The translations under genes and the position numbers were made by a program. A model generated the notes under the pieces. It was not told where the DNA came from, ran no database searches, and saw nothing but the letters and a program-made list of their open reading frames with translations. From Polyangium sp. (in: bacteria) (GTDB lineage: Bacteria > Myxococcota_A > Polyangia > Palsa-1104), in contig JANWLJ010000136.1 in NCBI GenBank assembly GCA_025450955.1, positions 1 through 5,011 on the forward strand: a stretch of DNA of 5,011 bases, given 5' to 3'. The stretch's first letter is position 1, and every line of letters starts with the position of its first letter. Positions 1 to 5,011 of this stretch are shown piece after piece.

Positions 1-130
1 CGCCCCCGTCGAGCGGCGCCGAGGGAGCGGCGGGCGCCGGGCCGCTCACCGTCGAGAGCCCCTCGACCGCGAAGCTGCACCCGACGAGCGCGGCGCAGCC
101 CAAGGCGGCGAGCATGCGGATCGCCTGCAT
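1..130 (-). CDS. Predicted lipoprotein, N-terminal fragment (runs off left edge)
   Basis: An open minus-strand frame begins at ATG 130 and runs off the left edge; 43 codons are visible. The start MQAIRMLAALGCAALVGC is a lipoprotein signal peptide: Arg5, a short hydrophobic core, then the lipobox L15-V16-G17-C18. Ser19 follows the lipidated Cys, which under the E. coli rules would favour the outer membrane. After it comes a Pro/Ala/Ser-rich linker (about residues 30-40), typical of the stretch between lipid anchor and folded domain. The mature domain lies outside the window, so function is unknown. The start is uncertain: an in-frame TTG at 142 has GGAG (148-151) five bases upstream, ATG 130 has no clear Shine-Dalgarno, and ATG 115 would leave no positive charge. 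The gene is divergent from the efflux operon; a functional link is possible but not shown. Confidence 0.62.
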   Translation of the reverse strand, partial: MQAIRMLAALGCAALVGCSFAVEGLSTVSGPAPAAPSAPLDGG

Positions 131-201
131 GGCGAGAAGCAAAGCAACTCCGATGCCGAGCGCCTCGCCCCGCCGCGACCGGGCTTTTTCGACTGCGGTT
201 C

Positions 202-225
202 GGCCGCCCCTGGGCCGCACCTGGG
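202..225. repeat. 11-bp imperfect tandem repeat
   Basis: GGCCGCCCCTG (202-212) is followed directly by GGCCGCACCTG (213-223) and then GG. The two copies differ at one base. The period is close to one helical turn, so two protein subunits could bind the same face of the DNA. Function is unknown and chance in G+C-rich DNA is possible. Confidence 0.5.
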
Positions 226-265
226 ACAGCGCGCCCCATCACGGCCGAAAACTCCCCACGTAAAG

Positions 266-304
266 CTTGTGTAAAAGGACGGGCGGCGCCCGCGGCCTTG
301 TGTA
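266..304. repeat. Direct repeat CTTGTGTA x2, 31 bp apart, flanking a GC hairpin
   Basis: CTTGTGTA occurs at 266-273 and again at 297-304, a start-to-start distance of 31 bp (about three helical turns). Between the copies lies the inverted repeat CGGGC-GGC-GCCCG (280-292). The A+T-richer repeats stand out from the G+C-rich surroundings and end 11 nt before the preferred macA start at 315. This is a candidate operator or promoter element; no regulator family can be named. Confidence 0.45.
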
Positions 305-314
305 TGTTTCCAGC

Positions 315-1523
315 GTGAAGCGCACCCTTGGCTGGATTGCGACCTTGATGGTGGTGGCCGCCTGCATCGTCGGCGTCCTGCGCTGGCGGCGCGCCCACGA
401 CAAGCCCGAATCGTCTTTGGTGAGCGTGCCCGCCGCCAAGGGACGGCTGGTCGCCAAGGTGACCGCCACCGGCACGCTCTCGGCGCTGGTGACGGTGCAG
501 GTCGGCGCGCAGGTGTCGGGGCGGATCAGCAAGATCATGGTCGACTTCAACTCGCCGGTGAAGAAGGGCGAGGTGGTGGCCAAGATCGATCCGCAGCTCT
601 TCTCCGCCGCCGTCGAGCAGGCCAAGGCGAACGCGACCGCCGCCGAGGGCAACCTGGCCAAAGCGCGCGCTCAGGCGGTCGATGCCGAGCGGCAGTATCA
701 GCGCAACCAGCAGCTGCGCGCCGAGAAGCTGATCGCGCAGGCCGATCTCGACACCTCGCAGGCCAACGCCGAGGCGGCCAAGGCGCAGGTGACCGCCAAC
801 GCGGGCGCGGTCGAGCAGGCCAAGGCGTCGTTGCACCAGGCGGTGATCAACCTCGACTACACCACCATCGTCTCGCCGATCAACGGCACGGTGATCTCGC
901 GCAACGTCGACGTCGGCCAGACGGTGGCGTCCGCGCTGCAAGCGCCGACCCTGTTCACCATCGCCGAGGATCTGAAGAAGATGCAGGTCGACACCAACGT
1001 CGCCGAGGCCGACGTGGGCAAGCTCAAGGCCGGCATGATCGCCAGCTTCAGCGTCGACGCCTATCCGACCGATCGGTTCAAGGGCGTGGTGCGGCAGATC
1101 CGCAACGCGCCGCAGAGCGTGCAGAACGTGGTGACCTACGACGCGGTGATCGACGTCGACAACTCGGGCCTCAAGCTCAAGCCGGGCATGACGGCCAACA
1201 TCACCTTCGTCTACGCCGAAAAAGATGACGTGCTGAGGGTGCCGAACGCGGCGCTCCGCTTCAACCCGCCGCCGTCGCTGCTCGGCAAGAAGCCGGGCGG
1301 AGGCATGCACAAGCGCAAGCGCGCCGAGGCGCCGAACCAGCGGACGGTGTGGATCGATCGCGGCGGGCAGCCGGTCGCGGTGCCGATCGAGATCGGCGTC
1401 ACCGACGGCAGCTTCACCGAGGTGCAGAGCGGCGCGCTCAAAGAGGGCGACCCGGTGATCACCGAGGCCAAGTCGCCGGGCGACGGCAGCCCGCGCGGTG
1501 GCGGCTTCCGCCACGGGTTGTGA
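315..1523 (+). CDS. macA: MacA-like periplasmic adaptor (membrane fusion protein) of tripartite ABC efflux pump
   Basis: This 402-residue protein is close to the usual MacA length. It links the MacB permease to the outer-membrane channel in the periplasm. An inner-membrane anchor spans about residues 6-23. A lipoyl half-domain follows (about 60-92, VGAQVSGRISKI then KKGEVVAKID), then an Ala/Gln-rich coiled-coil hairpin (about 97-177), the second lipoyl half (about 182-205, YTTIVSPINGTVISRNVDVG), a beta-barrel (about 210-310) and a membrane-proximal domain. A Gly/Lys/Arg-rich insert (about 323-336, KKPGGGMHKRKR) lies in the last part. The hairpin tip carries R130 and L134 of the adaptor RxxxLxxxxxxS motif, but Ala141 replaces the Ser. 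I chose GTG 315 because it gives an MKRTLGW start with a standard signal anchor. TTG 267 and GTG 300 are in frame but add an atypical N-terminus, and none has a good Shine-Dalgarno. The stop overlaps the next start by 1 nt. Confidence 0.93.
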   Translation: MKRTLGWIATLMVVAACIVGVLRWRRAHDKPESSLVSVPAAKGRLVAKVTATGTLSALVTVQVGAQVSGRISKIMVDFNSPVKKGEVVAKIDPQLFSAAVEQAKANATAAEGNLAKARAQAVDAERQYQRNQQLRAEKLIAQADLDTSQANAEAAKAQVTANAGAVEQAKASLHQAVINLDYTTIVSPINGTVISRNVDVGQTVASALQAPTLFTIAEDLKKMQVDTNVAEADVGKLKAGMIASFSVDAYPTDRFKGVVRQIRNAPQSVQNVVTYDAVIDVDNSGLKLKPGMTANITFVYAEKDDVLRVPNAALRFNPPPSLLGKKPGGGMHKRKRAEAPNQRTVWIDRGGQPVAVPIEIGVTDGSFTEVQSGALKEGDPVITEAKSPGDGSPRGGGFRHGL

Positions 1524-2239
1524 TGGGCGCAGAGCCCCTCATCCGGCTCGAGGATGTCGCCAAGACCTATCGGATGGGCGACGTCGACGTGCAGGCGCTC
1601 AAGACGGTCTCGCTCACCATCGGCGCGGGCGACTTCGTGGCGGTAATGGGCGCGTCGGGCTCGGGCAAGTCGACGCTGATGAACATCCTCGGCTGTCTCG
1701 ATCGCCCGTCGCGCGGCCGCTATCTCCTCGACGGGCGTGAGGTGTCGCGGCTGTCGCGCGATCAGCTCGCGCAGGTTCGCAATCACACGCTCGGGTTCGT
1801 TTTTCAGAGCTTCAACCTGCTCAGCCGCACGAGCGCGCTCGAGAACGTCGAGCTGCCGCTGCTCTATGCTGGAGCCTCGACGGCCGAGCGGGTCAAGCGC
1901 GCCAAGGCGGCGCTGGCGCGGGTCGGGCTCGCCGATCGGATGAAGCACCACCCGAGCCAGCTCTCGGGCGGGCAGCAGCAAAGGGTCGCGATCGCGCGCG
2001 CGCTCGTCGGCGATCCGCGCCTCATCCTCGCCGACGAGCCGACCGGCAACCTCGACTCCAAGACCTCGATCGAGGTGATGGCGCTGTTTCAAGAGCTCGG
2101 CCAGACCGGCATCACCGTGGTGCTGGTCACCCACGAGCCCGACATCGCGCAGTACGCCTCGCGGGTGATCGTGATGAAGGACGGCGTGATGCTCTCCGAC
2201 GCCCGCCAGCCGCCGCTCGTCGCCCAGGCGGCGTCATGA
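1523..2239 (+). CDS. macB: MacB-type ABC transporter ATP-binding subunit (stand-alone NBD)
   Basis: This 238-residue nucleotide-binding domain hydrolyses ATP on the cytoplasmic face of the permease encoded next. All ABC motifs are intact: A-loop Tyr16, Walker A GASGSGKST (43-51), Q-loop Gln95 in FVFQSFNLL, signature LSGGQ (147-151), Walker B LILADEP (167-173) with catalytic Glu172, D-loop NLD (176-178) and switch His204. Together these place it in the MacB/LolD/FtsE-like group. The LolD alternative is set aside because the neighbours are a MacA adaptor and a TolC-type channel. In E. coli MacB this domain is fused to the permease; here it is a separate gene, as in many other bacteria. ATG 1523 overlaps the macA stop in TGATG; GTG 1520 is a one-codon-longer alternative. 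No clear Shine-Dalgarno precedes it, so coupling to macA translation is likely. Confidence 0.96.
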   Translation: MGAEPLIRLEDVAKTYRMGDVDVQALKTVSLTIGAGDFVAVMGASGSGKSTLMNILGCLDRPSRGRYLLDGREVSRLSRDQLAQVRNHTLGFVFQSFNLLSRTSALENVELPLLYAGASTAERVKRAKAALARVGLADRMKHHPSQLSGGQQQRVAIARALVGDPRLILADEPTGNLDSKTSIEVMALFQELGQTGITVVLVTHEPDIAQYASRVIVMKDGVMLSDARQPPLVAQAAS

Positions 2240-2249
2240 GCGTAGATCG

Positions 2250-3478
<1,229 letters not shown>

Positions 3479-3479
<1 letters not shown>

Positions 3480-4786
3480 TGGAAACCTTCGTGCTCCTGT
3501 CCCTGCTCGCGGTCACCGGCGCCGCCGCCCCACCCGGCCGGGTGCTCACGCTCGACGAGGCGCTGCGCACCGCCATCGCCCACCAGCCGCAGCTCCGTCA
3601 GGCGCGCGCCAACACCGAGGTCGCGAGCGCGCGCGCCGACGAGTCGCGCGCCGCGCTCCTGCCGCAGGTGAGCGGCAACGCCTCGTACGAGCGCACCACC
3701 TCCAACTTCGTCTTGCGCCCGAGCTCGCTGCCGACGAGCGTGGCCACCATGAAGACCCCGGGGCCGACCTTCGACACCTTCAACTTCTGGAGCTTCGGCC
3801 TGCAGCTCAACCAACTGGTGTGGGACTTCCAGTCGGTCGATCGCTGGAAGTCGAGCAAGGCCACCGCGGTGGCGCAGAGAGACGTGGAGAAGACCACCAC
3901 GCTGCAAGTCGAGACGCAGGTGCGCACCACCTACTTCACCGCGCGCGCGCAGAAGGCGCTCGTCGTAGTGGCCCAGGAGACGCTCGCGAATCAGCAGAAA
4001 CACATGGTCCAGATCTCGGGCTTCGTGCGGGTCGGCACCCGCCCGGAGATCGATCTCGCCACGGCCAAGACCAACGTCGCCAACGCCGAGGTGCAGCTCA
4101 TCAACGCCGAGAACGCCTACGAGACCGCCAAGGCGCAGCTCAACCTCGCGATCGGGGTCGCCGGCCCGACCGACTACGACGTCGCCGACGAGACCCTGCC
4201 GCCCGTCGACGGCGAAGATCTCACCACCGACGCGCTCTACGACGAGGCGCTCAAGGCGCGGCCCGAGGTGGCGACCTTGACCGAGCAGGTGCGCGCGCAG
4301 GAGCTTCAGCTCCGGGCGCAGCAGGGCGCGCTCTACGCGCCGTCGATCGGGGTCTCGAGCGCGCTCACCGACACCGGCTCGGACATCACCAACCTGGCCT
4401 GGAACTGGAACGCGCAGGCGACGCTCTCGTGGCAGCTCTTTACGGGCCTGCTCAACTATTCGCAGGTCAAAGAGCAGCACGGGCTCGTCGGCGCGCTCGA
4501 GGCGCAGCTCGATGCGCAGAAGCAGCAGGTGCGGCTCGACGTCGACCAGGCGCGGCTCGCGGTGCGCGCGGCCAAGGTGAGCATCGCCGCGACCGAGGAG
4601 GCGCTCACCAACGCGCGGCAGCAGCTCCAGCTCGCCGAGGGCCGCTATCAAGCCGGCGTCGGCAACTCGATCGAGCTCTCCGACGCGCAGGTCGCGCTCA
4701 CCCAGGCCGAGGCGCAGCGGGTCCAGTCCGACTACAACCTCGCCACCGCCCGCGCCCAGCTCCTCAAGGCCCTCGGGCGGCGCTGA
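3479..4786 (+). CDS. tolC: TolC-family outer membrane efflux channel protein
   Basis: This 435-residue protein is within the usual range for outer-membrane efflux proteins, which form trimeric channels with a beta-barrel in the outer membrane and an alpha-helical tunnel through the periplasm. A signal peptide (about 1-16, hydrophobic LLSLLAVTGAA) leads into LTLDEALRTAI, the standard family opening. Two homologous halves are visible, each with a barrel segment and long Ala/Gln-rich helices. Landmarks are LNQLVWDF before the first helices, VGTRPEIDLATAKTN (185-199) in repeat 1, LSWQLFTG in the second barrel segment and YQAGVGNSIELSDAQ (390-404) in repeat 2, ending LLKALGRR. The halves mirror each other as expected for the family. 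It is the last gene of the operon and supplies the outer-membrane part, so the pump need not borrow a distant TolC. ATG 3479 has a good ribosome-binding site. The signal peptide is odd: it has Glu2 and no Lys or Arg. Confidence 0.94.
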
Positions 4787-5011
4787 GGCGCCTGCGCCGG
4801 GCGACGAGGACGAGCGCGCACAGGAGCGCGAGCGCGAGCAGGCTCACCGCGCCGCCGTAGGCGAGCGGAGCGTTGAAGTAGGTGAGAGCGACGATGTGGC
4901 GGCCGGGCGAGAGCGCGACCCCGCGCAGCGCGTAGTCGACGCGCAAGAGGGTGGCGGGGCGACCGTCGACGGTGACGCGCCAGCCCGGATACCAGGGCTC
5001 GTTCATCACCA
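4764..5011 (-). CDS. C-terminal end of a YfhO-like polytopic membrane protein (runs off right edge)
   Basis: This is the 3' end of a minus-strand gene entering from the right edge; about 81 residues are visible and the start lies outside. NEPWYPGWRVTVDGRPA followed by ALRGVALSPGRHIVAL matches the small extracytoplasmic beta domain that closes YfhO-family proteins, where the YPGWxVxVDG motif is characteristic. One last membrane helix follows (about residues 50-70, Ala/Leu/Val-rich) and then a cytoplasmic RRRR tail before the stop. YfhO-family proteins are large multi-pass membrane proteins linked to cell-envelope glycosylation in Firmicutes; the role here is unknown. Other large membrane glycosyltransferase-like families can share this C-terminus. 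The gene is convergent with the tolC-like gene and overlaps its last 23 nt, so there is no intergenic space. A pump connection is not implied. Confidence 0.75.
   Translation of the reverse strand, partial: VMNEPWYPGWRVTVDGRPATLLRVDYALRGVALSPGRHIVALTYFNAPLAYGGAVSLLALALLCALVLVARRRRLSAARGP
4779..4792. other. Small hairpin straddling the tolC-like stop codon
   Basis: GGCGC (4779-4783), loop TGAG (4784-4787) and GCGCC (4788-4792) form a perfect 5-bp stem around the stop codon, in the zone where the two convergent genes meet. There is no T-tract on either side, so it is not a standard intrinsic terminator. It may be chance in G+C-rich DNA. Confidence 0.25.

Larger units (their letters stand above)
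131..314. promoter_or_regulatory. Divergent intergenic region between lipoprotein gene and macA
   Basis: This 184-bp gap must carry the promoter of the efflux operon and probably that of the leftward lipoprotein gene. I see no convincing -35/-10 pair. It does hold organised repeats: an 11-bp tandem repeat (202-223) and an 8-bp direct repeat (266-273 and 297-304) flanking a small G+C-rich inverted repeat (280-292). These are candidate regulator sites by position only. If macA started at TTG 267 or GTG 300, the right-hand part would be coding instead. Confidence 0.45.

Noticed and set aside
267..308. Sigma-70-like promoter using TTGTGT and TATGTT
   Set aside because: The spacing between the two elements is about 30 bp, and no -35-like hexamer sits 16-18 bp upstream of TATGTT.
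267..314. Longer macA starting at TTG 267 or GTG 300
   Set aside because: The extra residues (MCKRTGGARGLVYVSS) would put a non-hydrophobic leader before a normal signal anchor, and neither start has a correctly spaced ribosome-binding site. I cannot exclude them.
4779..4800. Intrinsic bidirectional terminator between the convergent genes
   Set aside because: The stem is only 5 bp and no T-tract flanks it on either strand.
3820..4860. Second plus-strand open frame overlapping the tolC-like gene
   Set aside because: It is a +1/-1 shadow with an Arg/Ala/Gly-rich, motif-free product.

Overview
The window is G+C-rich (about two thirds by eye). Almost all of it is one four-gene, same-strand block encoding a complete tripartite MacA-MacB-TolC type efflux pump. 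The codon use, the outer-membrane factor, a predicted lipoprotein and the split MacB point to a high-GC Gram-negative bacterium. A myxobacterium-like (Myxococcota) origin is my inference; nothing in the window proves it.

Layout. At the left edge (1-130, minus strand) is the 5' end of a gene whose product begins with a lipoprotein signal peptide. A divergent intergenic region (131-314) follows. It holds an 11-bp tandem repeat, an 8-bp direct repeat spaced 31 bp and a small G+C-rich hairpin, but no promoter I can name with confidence. Then come the periplasmic adaptor macA (315-1523), the ATPase half of MacB (1523-2239), the permease half of MacB (2250-3479) and a TolC-family outer-membrane channel (3479-4786). 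Two of the three junctions are 1-nt TGATG overlaps and the third is a 10-nt gap, so co-transcription and translational coupling are likely. A convergent minus-strand gene enters from the right edge. Its 3' end resembles the C-terminus of YfhO-family membrane proteins and overlaps the 3' end of the tolC-like gene by 23 nt.

How they work together. By family knowledge, the ATPase binds the cytoplasmic side of the permease and drives mechanotransmission. The permease passes substrate taken from the periplasm or outer leaflet to the channel formed by the MacA hexamer docked on the TolC-like trimer. Substrates of this class include macrolides, peptides, siderophores and lipids. The sequence does not show which applies here, and no local regulator gene is visible.

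I found no undescribed system, mobile element, RNA gene or CRISPR array. The observations most worth a second look are a strong excess of GATC/CGATCG inside the genes, a synonymous-codon rule depending on the next base (Asp, Tyr, Phe), and the repeat architecture upstream of macA.
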